This document shows positions 9,066-17,706 of a DNA stretch of 64,000 bases, one piece after another. The stretch is taken from the NCBI GenBank assembly GCA_044368415.1, contig JBIPLJ010000015.1, positions 10,693 to 74,692 on the forward strand. The letters are read 5' to 3'. Below the pieces are notes generated by a model. The model was not told the origin of the DNA. It did not search any database and worked only from the letters and a program-made list of their open reading frames with translations. The DNA is from UBA4615 sp044368415. GTDB lineage: Bacteria; Pseudomonadota; Gammaproteobacteria; Burkholderiales; Burkholderiaceae_E. The stretch's first letter is position 1; each line of letters begins with the position of its first letter. The translations under genes and the position numbers were made by a program.

Positions 9066-12000
9066 TCAGGCGAGCGCGCGCTCCAGCACGCGGGCGACGT
9101 GCAGCGCCTCGCGGGACGTGCCATCGGCGATCTGGTGGCGGCAGCTGGTGCCGTCGGCGACGATCAGGGTGTCCTCGCCTGCGGCGCGCACCGCAGGCAG
9201 CAGCGCGGCTTCGGCCATCTTCATCGACACCTCCAGGTGCGCGGCCTCGTAGCCGAAACTGCCGGCCATGCCGCAGCAGCCCGACTCGATCGGCTCGACG
9301 GCCAGGCCGGGGATGAGCCTCAGCACGGCGAGCGTCGGCGCGAAGGCGTCGAACGCCTTCTGGTGGCAATGACCGTGCACCTTCGCGCGCGACTGGGGCA
9401 GCGCCTCAAGCGCGAGCGAGAGCCGGCCCGCGGCATGTTCGGCGGCGAGGAACTCCTCGAAGAGCATCGCCTTCGAGGCCAGTAGACGGGCCGCGCCCGG
9501 GCGGCCGACCGCCTCGTCGAGCCGCAGCGCGAGGAACTCGTCGCGCAGCGTCAGCAAGCACGAGGGCTCCAGCCCGACGATCGCCACGCCCCGCTCGGCA
9601 TAGGGCAGCAGCGCCGCCAGCGTGCGCGTGGCCTCGTGCCGGGCCTCGTCGACCAGGCCGGCGGACAGGAAGCTGCGGCCACAGCACAGCGGCCGCTCGC
9701 CCTCGGCGATGCCCGAGCCGCGCGCGCCGGCGACCTGCACCCGGTAGCCCGCGGCGCGCAGCACGCGCAGCGCGGCATGTGCGTTCTCGGGCTCGAAGTG
9801 CTCGTCGAAGGTGTCGACCCAGAGCACCACCTCGGTGGCGTCCGCGGACGGTGCCGCACCCGTACCGACGCCGCCCGCGGCCTCGAACCGGGCGAGCGTG
9901 TGCAAGAAGCCGTCGCGCCGGAAGCGGGGCAACCTGCGCCGGGCGCTCAGCCCGAGCCAGCGCTCGGTGAGCGCAGCCAGGCCGGGCACGGTGTCGCGCA
10001 GGTTGGCGATCGGCGCGAGCCGCGCGGCCTTCGAGGCCCAGCGCGGCAGGTAGGCGATCAGCCGGGCCCGAACCGACAGCCCGTGTTTCGCCTGCCAGTG
10101 GTACAGGAACTCGGTCTTCATGCGCGCCATGTCGACGCCGGTCGGACACTCTCGCCGGCAGCCCTTGCACTGCACGCAGAGGTCCATCGCGTCGCGCACC
10201 GCCGGCGAGGCGAGCCCGTCGGGGCCGAGCTGCCCGCTGACCGCCAGGCGCAGCGTGTTCGCGCGGCCGCGGGTGACGTGCGCCTCGTCGCGGGTGGCCC
10301 GGTACGAGGGGCACATCGTGCCGGCGTCGAACTTGCGGCAGTGCCCGTTGTTGTTACACATCTCGACGGCCTTGCCGAAGCCGCCCGCCGGATCCCCGCC
10401 GGTGCCCGGGGGCGAGACCGCGACGCCGTTGCCCTCGCGCACCCAGTCCGCGCGGGTGCCGTCGGCGTCGGACGGATCGTTGGCACGGTTCCAGTCCGAC
10501 CAGTCGAGCGCAGTCGCCAGCGGGCGAATTGCATAGCCCGGCGCGAATCGGAAGAGGCTCGTGTCATCCATCCGCGTGGGTCGGACGATCTTGCCCGGGT
10601 TCATCCGGTCCTCCGGATCGAACAGGCCCTTGATCTCCTCGAAGGCGCGCACCAGCCGCGGCCCGAACTGCCAGGCGACCCACTCGCTGCGAACCAGCCC
10701 GTCGCCGTGCTCGCCGGAGAACGCGCCCTTGTACTCGCGCACCATCGCGGCGGCCTCCTCGGCGATCGCGCGCATCTTGCTTGCGCCGCCGCCGTGCTCG
10801 CGCAGGTCGAGGATCGGGCGCACGTGCAGCGTGCCGACCGAGGCGTGTGCATACCAGGTGCCCTGTGTGCCGTGCCGGCGAAACACCTCGGTGAGCCGCG
10901 CGGTGTAGTCGGCCAGATACTCGAGCGGCACCGCGCAGTCCTCGATGAAGGACACCGGCTTGCCGTCGCCCTTCATCGACATCATGATGTTCAGGCCCGC
11001 CTTGCGGACCTCCCAGAGCGCCTTCTGCCGGGGCTCGTCGACCAGGTCGACGACGCTGCCCGGCAGCCCCAGGTCCGCCATCAGCTCGTGCAGGCGCGCG
11101 AGCTTCGCGAGCTGCGCGTCGCGCGTCTCGCCGGCGAACTCCACCAGAAGCACCGCCTTCGGCTCACCGACCAGCGCCGAGTCGATGGTCGGGCGGAACG
11201 ACGGGTTCGCACGCGACAGCTCGATCATCGTGCGGTCGACCAGCTCCACCGCGACCGGCCCGAGCCGCACGATGTGCTGGGCCGATTCCATCGACTGCTG
11301 GAAGCTCGGGAACGACACCACGCCGAGCACCTTCGCGCCGGGCAGCGGCGCAAGTTTGAGCGTGAGCCGGCGCGTCCAGGCGAGCGTGCCCTCGGAGCCG
11401 ACCAGCAGGTGGGCGAGGTTCAGCGAGCCGTCGGCGGTGTAGGGCCGCTCCGAGCGCGGCTCGAAGACGTCGAGGTTGTAGCCCCCAACCCGGCGCATCA
11501 CCGTCGGCCAAACCCGCCGAATCTCGTCGCGTTCGCGGTCGGCGATCGCGTGCAGGCCGCTGACGATCTCGCGGATCCGCTGGTTCGACAGGCTCATGTC
11601 GCCCGCCGAGCCGTCGCCGCGGGTGAACGTGCCCCAATATCCCTGCGTGCCGTCGGCGAGGATCGCGTCGATGCCCGCGACGTTGTGCACCATGTTGCCG
11701 TAGGCGATCGAGCGCGAGCCGCAGGAGTTGTTGCCGGCCATGCCACCCAGCGTCGCCTGCGCCGAGGTGGAGACGTCGACCGGGAACCATAGCCCATGCG
11801 GCTTGAGCCGCGCGTTCAAAGCATCGAGCGCGAGTCCCGGCTGCACGGTGACCGTCGCGTTCTCGGGGTCGGCCTTCGCCGCCCGCTCGTCGAAGCCGAC
11901 CACCTCGTTGAGCCACTTCGAGTGGTCGATCACCAGGGCCGCGCCGATCGCCTGCCCGCATTGCGAAGTGCCGCCGCCGCGCGCCAGCACCGGCACCTTC

Positions 12001-12236
12001 AGGTCGCGCGCGACGTCCAGCGCGATCGCCAAGTCGGCCTCGGTGCGCGGCACCGCGACGCCGATCGGCTCGACCTGGTAGACCGAGGCATCGGTCGAAT
12101 AGCGGCCGCGCGAGCCGGCGTCGAACAGCACATCGCCCTGCATCTCACGGCGCAGGCGGGTGGCGAGGTCGCTGCGGGCCAGCCGCGGCGACAGGAACAC
12201 GCGGCGCGCGCCGTCGATGCGTTCGGGGGCATTCAT
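9066..12236 (-). CDS. FAD/Fe-S D-2-hydroxyacid dehydrogenase (YdiJ/Dld-like)
   Basis: 1056-residue fusion of a FAD-binding type 4 oxidase domain and a C-terminal CCG iron-sulfur domain, the arrangement of the YdiJ family (D-2-hydroxyglutarate or D-lactate dehydrogenase). Seen in order: the FAD-binding ARGGGTSQCGQAIG and LGGMAGNNSCGSRSIAYGNM; a FAD-oxidase C-terminal region with GEHGDGLVRSEW; ferredoxin-type clusters with NNNGHCRKFDAGTMCPSYRA and CVQCKGCRRECPTGVDMAR; and two CCG motifs, PLCCGRSFL and ESGCCGMAGSFGYE. Electrons would pass to the respiratory chain. The ATG overlaps the stop of the upstream GntR gene by 4 nt. The substrate is not decided by sequence; the facing aminotransferase suggests glyoxylate/hydroxyacid metabolism. 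Confidence 0.9.
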   Translation of the reverse strand: MNAPERIDGARRVFLSPRLARSDLATRLRREMQGDVLFDAGSRGRYSTDASVYQVEPIGVAVPRTEADLAIALDVARDLKVPVLARGGGTSQCGQAIGAALVIDHSKWLNEVVGFDERAAKADPENATVTVQPGLALDALNARLKPHGLWFPVDVSTSAQATLGGMAGNNSCGSRSIAYGNMVHNVAGIDAILADGTQGYWGTFTRGDGSAGDMSLSNQRIREIVSGLHAIADRERDEIRRVWPTVMRRVGGYNLDVFEPRSERPYTADGSLNLAHLLVGSEGTLAWTRRLTLKLAPLPGAKVLGVVSFPSFQQSMESAQHIVRLGPVAVELVDRTMIELSRANPSFRPTIDSALVGEPKAVLLVEFAGETRDAQLAKLARLHELMADLGLPGSVVDLVDEPRQKALWEVRKAGLNIMMSMKGDGKPVSFIEDCAVPLEYLADYTARLTEVFRRHGTQGTWYAHASVGTLHVRPILDLREHGGGASKMRAIAEEAAAMVREYKGAFSGEHGDGLVRSEWVAWQFGPRLVRAFEEIKGLFDPEDRMNPGKIVRPTRMDDTSLFRFAPGYAIRPLATALDWSDWNRANDPSDADGTRADWVREGNGVAVSPPGTGGDPAGGFGKAVEMCNNNGHCRKFDAGTMCPSYRATRDEAHVTRGRANTLRLAVSGQLGPDGLASPAVRDAMDLCVQCKGCRRECPTGVDMARMKTEFLYHWQAKHGLSVRARLIAYLPRWASKAARLAPIANLRDTVPGLAALTERWLGLSARRRLPRFRRDGFLHTLARFEAAGGVGTGAAPSADATEVVLWVDTFDEHFEPENAHAALRVLRAAGYRVQVAGARGSGIAEGERPLCCGRSFLSAGLVDEARHEATRTLAALLPYAERGVAIVGLEPSCLLTLRDEFLALRLDEAVGRPGAARLLASKAMLFEEFLAAEHAAGRLSLALEALPQSRAKVHGHCHQKAFDAFAPTLAVLRLIPGLAVEPIESGCCGMAGSFGYEAAHLEVSMKMAEAALLPAVRAAGEDTLIVADGTSCRHQIADGTSREALHVARVLERALA

Positions 12237-12994
12237 CGGAGGTCCTCCGCAAGGCCGCCGTCGGCGCCGCACACGGCCGGCGGCGGGGTCGCCCCGGCTT
12301 CGAGCTGCGCGAGCACGGTCGCGCGCTTGTGGTGCAGGTGCCCGCGCAGCACCGCGGCGAGACGCTCGCCGTCGCCCGCGTCGAGCGCATCGATCATGGC
12401 CGCGTGCTCGGCAACCGCCGTGTCCCACTTGTCGCGGTTCAGGTTCGAGCGAAAGCGCAGCGACTGAAGACGCGCGTTCAGGCGCGCATAGGTGTCGGCC
12501 AGCACCGGGTTGCGCGCGCAGGCGACCAGGCGGCGGTGGATACTGCTGTTGAGCCGATAGTAGGACGGCAGGTCGCGGCGGGCGTGTGCGGCGAGCATCT
12601 CGAAGTGCAGCGCGCGCAGCTCGTCGCGCTCGGCGGCGGTTGCGCGCTCGGCCGCGAGCCCGCCGGCGAGCGATTCGAGTGCGGCCATCAGCTCGAACGC
12701 ATGCTCGACGTCTTGGCGCGACAACGCCGCGACCACCGCGCCCCGGTTCGGCCTCAGCTCGACGATGCCTTCGCCCGCGAGCGTGCGGAAGGCCTCCCGC
12801 AGCGGTGTGCGCGAGACGCCGAGCTGCTCGCAGAGCACACGCTCGTTCAGGTGCTCGCCCGGCGCGAGCACGCCCTCGACGATCAGCCCGCGCAGCCGCT
12901 CGGCGACCGCTTCGTGCAGAACCCGGCGATCGGGTGCGGTCGGTGGCGCGCGCGCGGGCACTGTGGCTTCGGAGGTGAGGATGTCGAGTTGCAT
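12233..12994 (-). CDS. GntR/FadR-family transcriptional regulator
   Basis: About 253 residues. An N-terminal winged helix-turn-helix (VAERLRGLIVEGVLAPGEHLNERVLCEQLGVSRTPLREAFRTLAGEGIVEL) is followed by an FCD ligand-binding domain with the typical metal/ligand positions in LNSSIHRRLVACARN and AEHAAMIDALDAGD. I start at the ATG at 12994 (MQLDILT); an in-frame GTG five codons earlier is possible. The stop overlaps the ATG of the dehydrogenase gene by 4 nt, so the two form an operon, and the aminotransferase gene is divergent across about 146 nt. It probably senses a hydroxy- or dicarboxylic acid and controls both directions from that gap. Confidence 0.9.
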   Translation of the reverse strand: MQLDILTSEATVPARAPPTAPDRRVLHEAVAERLRGLIVEGVLAPGEHLNERVLCEQLGVSRTPLREAFRTLAGEGIVELRPNRGAVVAALSRQDVEHAFELMAALESLAGGLAAERATAAERDELRALHFEMLAAHARRDLPSYYRLNSSIHRRLVACARNPVLADTYARLNARLQSLRFRSNLNRDKWDTAVAEHAAMIDALDAGDGERLAAVLRGHLHHKRATVLAQLEAGATPPPAVCGADGGLAEDLR

Positions 12995-13140
12995 GCGATG
13001 TCGGAGCACGGCCTGTTGCAGACGCCCCGGCTCGGCAACCGGGAAATTGCCTTAAAAAGCAGTAACAATGGCCTGCCTCGGCCACGGGCCGCGTTGCACG
13101 CTCTGGGCGTTTCGCCTAGTGTATGCAAAATGGAGGCGAC

Positions 13141-14364
13141 ATGCTCGACCTGAACTCACACCCCGCGGGGCGCCACTTCCTGCAGATTCCCGGCCCCACC
13201 AACGTCCCTGACAACGTGCTGCGGGCGATCGACCATCCGACCATCGACCATCGCGGCCCAGAGTTCCAGAAGCTTGGTCTTAAGATCCTCGCCGACATCC
13301 GGTCGGTCTTCCAGACGACCCGGCCGGTGATCATCTATCCGGCCTCCGGCACCGGCGCCTGGGAAGCAGCCCTGGTCAACACGCTGTCGCCCGGCGATGC
13401 CGTGCTGATGGCCGAGACCGGCCACTTCGCGGCGCTCTGGAAGCGGCTCGCCGAGCGCCTGGGCCTCGCCCCCGAGTTCATCCCGGGCGACTGGCGCAGT
13501 GGCGTGGACGCCGCGCGTATCCACGAGCGGCTGTCGGCCGACCCGCAGCACCGGATCAAGGCGGTCTGCGTGGTGCACAACGAGACCTCGACCGGCGTCA
13601 CCTCCGACATCGCGGCCGTGCGGCGCGCGATCGACGCGGCGACGCATCCGGCGCTGCTGATGGTCGACACCATCTCGTCGATGGGCTCGGTCGACTTCCG
13701 GCACGACGAGTGGGGGGTGGATGTGACCGTCGCGGGCTCGCAGAAGGGCATGATGCTGCCTCCCGGGCTGTCGTTCAACGCGGTGTCGGCCAAGGCAATG
13801 GACGCCTCGCGCCGCGCCCGCCTGCCGCGTGCCTATTGGGACTGGGAAGAGATCGTCACCGCCAACGAGAAGGGCTTCTGGCCGACCACGCCGTCGACCA
13901 ACCTCCTGTATGGCCTGGCCGTCGCGCTCGACCGCCTGCATGCCGAGGGCCTGCCGAACGTCTTCGCCCGCCACGAGCGCCATGCCGAGGCGACCCGCCG
14001 CGCGGTGCGCGGCTGGGGGCTCGAGATCCTGTGCCGCAACCCGGCCGAGTACAGCCCGGCACTGACCGCAGTGCTGATGCCGGTCGACGCCAGTGGCGCG
14101 AGCCACGACGCCGACGCCTTCCGGCGCATCGTGCTGGAGCGTTTCAACATGTCGCTGGGCACCGGACTGTCGAAGCTCGCCGGCCGGGTGTTTCGCATCG
14201 GCCACCTCGGCGACTTCAACGACCTGACGCTGCTCGGCACCCTCGGCGGCGTCGAGATGGGCCTGCAGGCCGCTGGCGTGCCGCACCGCAAGGGTGGCGT
14301 ACAGGCCGCGATCGACTCTCTCGCCGAGGCTGGCACCGCCCGCGCCGAGCTGAAGGCCGCCTGA
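13141..14364 (+). CDS. serine--glyoxylate-type class V aminotransferase
   Basis: 407-residue PLP enzyme of the serine-glyoxylate/alanine-glyoxylate aminotransferase group. It shows LQIPGPTNVPDNVLRAID at the N-terminus, the cofactor segment PASGTGAWEAALVN, VVHNETSTGV, the aspartate of VDTISSMGS, and the lysine that binds PLP in VAGSQKGMMLPPG. The start at 13141 is chosen because GGAGG lies 4 nt before it; an upstream in-frame ATG at 13123 would place that site inside the gene. TTGCAC at 13094-13099 with TAGTGT 17 nt later is a weak promoter candidate, and TGTATGCAAA at 13120-13129 resembles a GntR half-site. It likely makes hydroxypyruvate/glycine from serine and glyoxylate, beside a hydroxyacid dehydrogenase. 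Confidence 0.9.
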   Translation: MLDLNSHPAGRHFLQIPGPTNVPDNVLRAIDHPTIDHRGPEFQKLGLKILADIRSVFQTTRPVIIYPASGTGAWEAALVNTLSPGDAVLMAETGHFAALWKRLAERLGLAPEFIPGDWRSGVDAARIHERLSADPQHRIKAVCVVHNETSTGVTSDIAAVRRAIDAATHPALLMVDTISSMGSVDFRHDEWGVDVTVAGSQKGMMLPPGLSFNAVSAKAMDASRRARLPRAYWDWEEIVTANEKGFWPTTPSTNLLYGLAVALDRLHAEGLPNVFARHERHAEATRRAVRGWGLEILCRNPAEYSPALTAVLMPVDASGASHDADAFRRIVLERFNMSLGTGLSKLAGRVFRIGHLGDFNDLTLLGTLGGVEMGLQAAGVPHRKGGVQAAIDSLAEAGTARAELKAA

Positions 14365-14365
14365 C

Positions 14366-14608
14366 CCGCTGCTCGCCGACGTGCCGCCCTTCGAGGAGGA
14401 GGGCATCGAGGGCTTCGACGTCACCGACGGGTACTCGGTGATCGGCCCGAAGGCGCTGCCGCGCGAGATCGTCGTGAAGCTCGACGAGGCGATGCAGAAG
14501 GCGTTGGCCGACCCCGAGATCGGGGTGAAGGGCGATCCGCAGGGCGTGCAATTCGGCGGACCGCAGACGCCCGAGGCCTTCGGCGCGTTCATCCGCGCTG
14601 AGCGGCGA
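14366..14608 (+). pseudogene. 3' remnant of a Bug/TctC solute-binding protein gene
   Basis: Directly after the aminotransferase stop, a frame reads PLLADVPPFEEEGIEGFDV, then IGPKALPREIVVKLDEAMQKALADPE and TPEAFGAFIRAERR. This matches the last 80 or so residues of Bug-family (tripartite tricarboxylate transporter) receptors, whose C-terminus has the pattern DVPTFxExGxxGFDV, PxxxPxEIVxxLN, ALADPEV and TPExFxAFIRAE. The first 240 or so residues, including signal peptide and ligand-binding lobes, are absent and there is no start codon in a suitable place. It is therefore a deletion relic. The deletion end point coincides with the stop codon of the upstream gene. Confidence 0.8.
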
Positions 14609-14721
14609 GCCGACCGCGACCCCAGGCCGTTCGGCGGGATGCGGCGTCCGTCGGTCCGGCCCATCCGAGAGGGCGACGCGTCCGACTTAGGATTGATCTG
14701 GACCGCTCCCGACGACGCACC

Positions 14722-17019
14722 ATGCCCGCCGTTTCCCTCCTGCCCGCCATCGCACCGGACCATGCGTCACGCATCGGCCATTGGTGCGACGCGCTCGCCC
14801 GGGCCTGCGCCGCGACCGAGTCCTGGCGGCTACACGGCTGGTCCCGTGGAGCGGCGACCGCCGTCGGTGCGCTGTCGGCGCGGCGCATCGAGCGCAGCCT
14901 GGTGCTCGACGGCGCACCGGCCGAAGGACGGGTCGAGGCGGGCTCGGTCGGCGAGCTGCCGGTGCACCGCGCCTGGCTGCGCAGTCGACCGGTCTCCTAT
15001 GGCCGGGCCGGCACTTCCACGGTTGCGGCCGACGCCGCCACTGCGTGCCGCAGCCTGCACCGCGGACTGCTCGATGACCCGTCGCGCGCCGCGCCGCGGC
15101 TGGCCGGGCTGGTACTCGCCTCGCTGCGGGTGCGTGACGTGCAGGCTGCCGGTCCGGACGTCGAGCTGGTGCTGCTCGGACCGCGGGCCCCGCTCGAGCC
15201 GTTCGCCGAGACGGTCGTGCGCGGCGAAGCACTGAACGACGCGCTCCGCGCACTGGCCGCGCTGGCTGGCGTCGTCAGCGCGCAACTGTCGGCCGACATG
15301 CGGACGCCCTGGGCGGACCTCGACCGGATCGGGCGGGTCTGCGCCGCCGCCGGCCACGGCGAGGCGTTCGTCGAGCTGGCTTGGCATCTGCTCGACGACC
15401 TCCTCGGTCCGCCCTGGCCGCAGGCCGAGCCGAGCGTTCCGGATAGCGAGCGGCACCGCCTGCTGCGCGCCGATGCGGAGCTGCCAGACGATGCACGGCT
15501 CGAGCTGCCGGTGGCCCTGGCCGCAATCCTGCCGGAGCCCGCCCGCCGCGACGTCGCGCCGCGGCTCGAAGCCGCGCCGCAGAGCGACGGGGCGCCACCC
15601 GGCGAGGCCGCGCCACCCGATGCAAGCCCCGTACCCGACGGATTGCGGACACATGACGAACCACCGTCATCCCTGGCGCCGGGCGACGACGGGCACGAGG
15701 AGCGCGACGCGTTTCACGACCACTGCGACCCGTTGCGGGACCTTCACCTTGCGGCACTGTCGATCCCGTTCCAAGTCGATCCTGCCGCGGCTGCCGGCGC
15801 CGAGCTGGATGCCACCGAGGTCGAGCGTCTCGCTCGCTTCGGCACGTGGTACGAGCGGCTCGCCGACGGGCGGTTGATGCCCGACAGCGCCGCGCAGCAT
15901 CATTTTGTCCTCGCCGCCAAGGGACGCGCCGACCCGGTCGGCGAGCACGAGCGACTGTGGCGCAAGTACCGGACGGCGGTCCGCAGGCTGGCGATGTCGG
16001 CGGTGACGGCAACTGCGACCGCCACGACGACTGCAACGGCGACGCCCGCGGCGACCGCGCCCCCGCCCTCCCCGCCCTCCCCGGCCTTCCCGCCCTCCCC
16101 GGCGGACCAGCCGGCCGATGCCGCCGGCCCGCCGACGTTGCCGATGCCGACGTCCGCGCCGCCGAGCGCATCGGCTCGAGCCACCGGTCCGAGCCTCTCG
16201 AGTCGTATGCTGTTCGAGACCTTCGAGCGCGCTACCGCCGAAGAGCTGCTGGAGCTGACCCGCGCGCTTGACGGCCAGGAGAGCGCCTCGGTGCCGCTGG
16301 CCGCGTCGCTTCTGATGGAGCGGATCGGCCTCGCCGGTCGTAGCGGCCTCACAACCTCGGCGACACTGGGCTGCGCGACCTATCTCGAGATGCTTCGCGA
16401 CGCGGCCGAGGCGCTCGGCGTGGACCGGATCTGGTGGACCGCGCGGACAGGTCCGACCGGCATCGACCTTGCGTCGATCGACTCGACTCGAGGAACCTCC
16501 TTGCGCGATCCAATCCAGCGCGATCCGACCCAGCGCGACGCCGCCGCAGCGCTCCAGGCGTGGGTGGACGAGCTCGAGACCGAGGTGCTGCGCAGCATCG
16601 TGGGCACGCTGCAGCGCAGGCTCGAGCCTGCGCAGCGCACGCGGCTCGCTCAGGCCGTTCTGCTGCGGGCCGGTCGCCACGGCGTCGACCTGTCCGACTC
16701 GGTCACGCCCGGCGGCGAGCTCTCGGTGCTGCACCTCGGCGGCTTCGCCATCTACACCACACTGTCGACCGCGCTCGGCTTCGTCGCCGCCGCGCTGCCC
16801 GCGCTGTCCGGCTACACGCTGGCCTCGTCGCTGCTTGGGGCGATCCTCGGTCCGGCGGGACGACCGGTGCTCGGCGACGAGCCCGCCGGGCGCACGATTG
16901 GCCCGAATGCCCGGCGCGTGCTGCGCCTCGTCGCCACCGTAGCGATGATCCGCCAGGGCGCTGTGGCCAGCACTCCGCCCGGCGATCCGCGCCGGGTGCG
17001 GGCCTCGACGCCCGCCTGA
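14722..17019 (+). CDS. unrecognised 765-residue protein
   Basis: I do not recognise this gene with confidence. The 765-residue product is Ala/Arg/Asp-rich without a signal peptide. Two acidic or proline-rich low-complexity spacers occur, at about 275-325 and about 430-495 (a Thr-Ala run followed by PPSPPSPAFPPSP). The C-terminal part from about 500 has FETFERATAEELLELTRAL and a glycine/alanine hydrophobic stretch, LHLGGFAIYTTLSTALGFVAAALPALSGYTLASSL, near 665-705. That end faintly resembles the C-terminal hydrophobic region of YaaW/UPF0174 proteins; this is a guess from pattern only. The ATG at 14722 lacks a clear ribosome-binding site. Its stop directly abuts the stop of the convergent cysteine hydrolase gene. 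Confidence 0.65.
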   Translation: MPAVSLLPAIAPDHASRIGHWCDALARACAATESWRLHGWSRGAATAVGALSARRIERSLVLDGAPAEGRVEAGSVGELPVHRAWLRSRPVSYGRAGTSTVAADAATACRSLHRGLLDDPSRAAPRLAGLVLASLRVRDVQAAGPDVELVLLGPRAPLEPFAETVVRGEALNDALRALAALAGVVSAQLSADMRTPWADLDRIGRVCAAAGHGEAFVELAWHLLDDLLGPPWPQAEPSVPDSERHRLLRADAELPDDARLELPVALAAILPEPARRDVAPRLEAAPQSDGAPPGEAAPPDASPVPDGLRTHDEPPSSLAPGDDGHEERDAFHDHCDPLRDLHLAALSIPFQVDPAAAAGAELDATEVERLARFGTWYERLADGRLMPDSAAQHHFVLAAKGRADPVGEHERLWRKYRTAVRRLAMSAVTATATATTTATATPAATAPPPSPPSPAFPPSPADQPADAAGPPTLPMPTSAPPSASARATGPSLSSRMLFETFERATAEELLELTRALDGQESASVPLAASLLMERIGLAGRSGLTTSATLGCATYLEMLRDAAEALGVDRIWWTARTGPTGIDLASIDSTRGTSLRDPIQRDPTQRDAAAALQAWVDELETEVLRSIVGTLQRRLEPAQRTRLAQAVLLRAGRHGVDLSDSVTPGGELSVLHLGGFAIYTTLSTALGFVAAALPALSGYTLASSLLGAILGPAGRPVLGDEPAGRTIGPNARRVLRLVATVAMIRQGAVASTPPGDPRRVRASTPA

Positions 17020-17706
17020 TCAGGCGCGCGTGAGGTCCGCGAGCGACGCCGTCCAGCCGATGATCCCGCCCTGCGCGCGGATCATTTCGATCGTGGCATC
17101 ACGGAACTCGGGAAAGTAGCTGCCGGTGGCCTCCTCGACCAGCAAACACTCGTAGCCGCGGTCGTTGGCCTCGCGCATCGTCGTCTGCACACACACTTCG
17201 GTGGTCACTCCGCCGAAGATCAGGTGCGTGATGCCCCGCGAGACGAGCACGTTCGTGAGATGCGTGTTGTAGAACGCGCCCTTGCCCGGCTTGACGATTT
17301 CGACCTCGCCGGGCAACGGAACCAGACCGGGCACGAAGTCGGCTCCGGCCTCGCCGTCGATCAGGATGCGTCCCATCGGGCCGGGATCACCGATCCGCGT
17401 GGACGGCGCGCCGCGCAGTCGCTTGGCCGGCGGACAATCCGAGAGGTCCGGACGGTGGCATTCACGCGTGTGCACGAGCAGCAGGCCGCGCTTGCGCGCC
17501 CAGGCGATCAGTGCCTTCGCGGGTGCGACGACCTGCGCGAGATGCCCGACGTCGTTGCCCAGCGACTCGCCGAAGCCACCGGGCTCGATGAAGTCGCGCT
17601 GCATGTCGATCATCACCAGTGCGGTGGTGTACGGATCGAACGAAAAATCGGAGGGCAGCGCACGGACCGTGCGCGGTGCGCCGTTGCCAGGGGACGGGGC
17701 GTTCAT
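17020..17706 (-). CDS. isochorismatase-like cysteine hydrolase
   Basis: 228-residue amidohydrolase of the isochorismatase fold. The catalytic triad is visible as Asp34 (VMIDMQRDF), Lys139 (EIVKPGKGAF) and Cys172 (TTEVCVQTTMREANDRGYECL); Lys and Cys are 33 residues apart as in the biuret hydrolase two genes upstream, of which it is a diverged paralogue. Such enzymes cleave amide or ureido bonds (RutB, biuret hydrolase, N-carbamoylsarcosine amidase). It is the last gene of the cluster, and its ATG overlaps the stop of the ABC ATPase by 4 nt. Its substrate cannot be read from sequence; a ureido or carbamoyl compound imported by the BMP-type transporter is the simplest guess. Confidence 0.85.
   Translation of the reverse strand: MNAPSPGNGAPRTVRALPSDFSFDPYTTALVMIDMQRDFIEPGGFGESLGNDVGHLAQVVAPAKALIAWARKRGLLLVHTRECHRPDLSDCPPAKRLRGAPSTRIGDPGPMGRILIDGEAGADFVPGLVPLPGEVEIVKPGKGAFYNTHLTNVLVSRGITHLIFGGVTTEVCVQTTMREANDRGYECLLVEEATGSYFPEFRDATIEMIRAQGGIIGWTASLADLTRA

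Noticed and set aside
9066..13085. A single 1339-residue fusion of regulator region and dehydrogenase
   Set aside because: The first 280 or so residues are an out-of-frame reading of the GntR gene; the dehydrogenase begins at the ATG at 12236.
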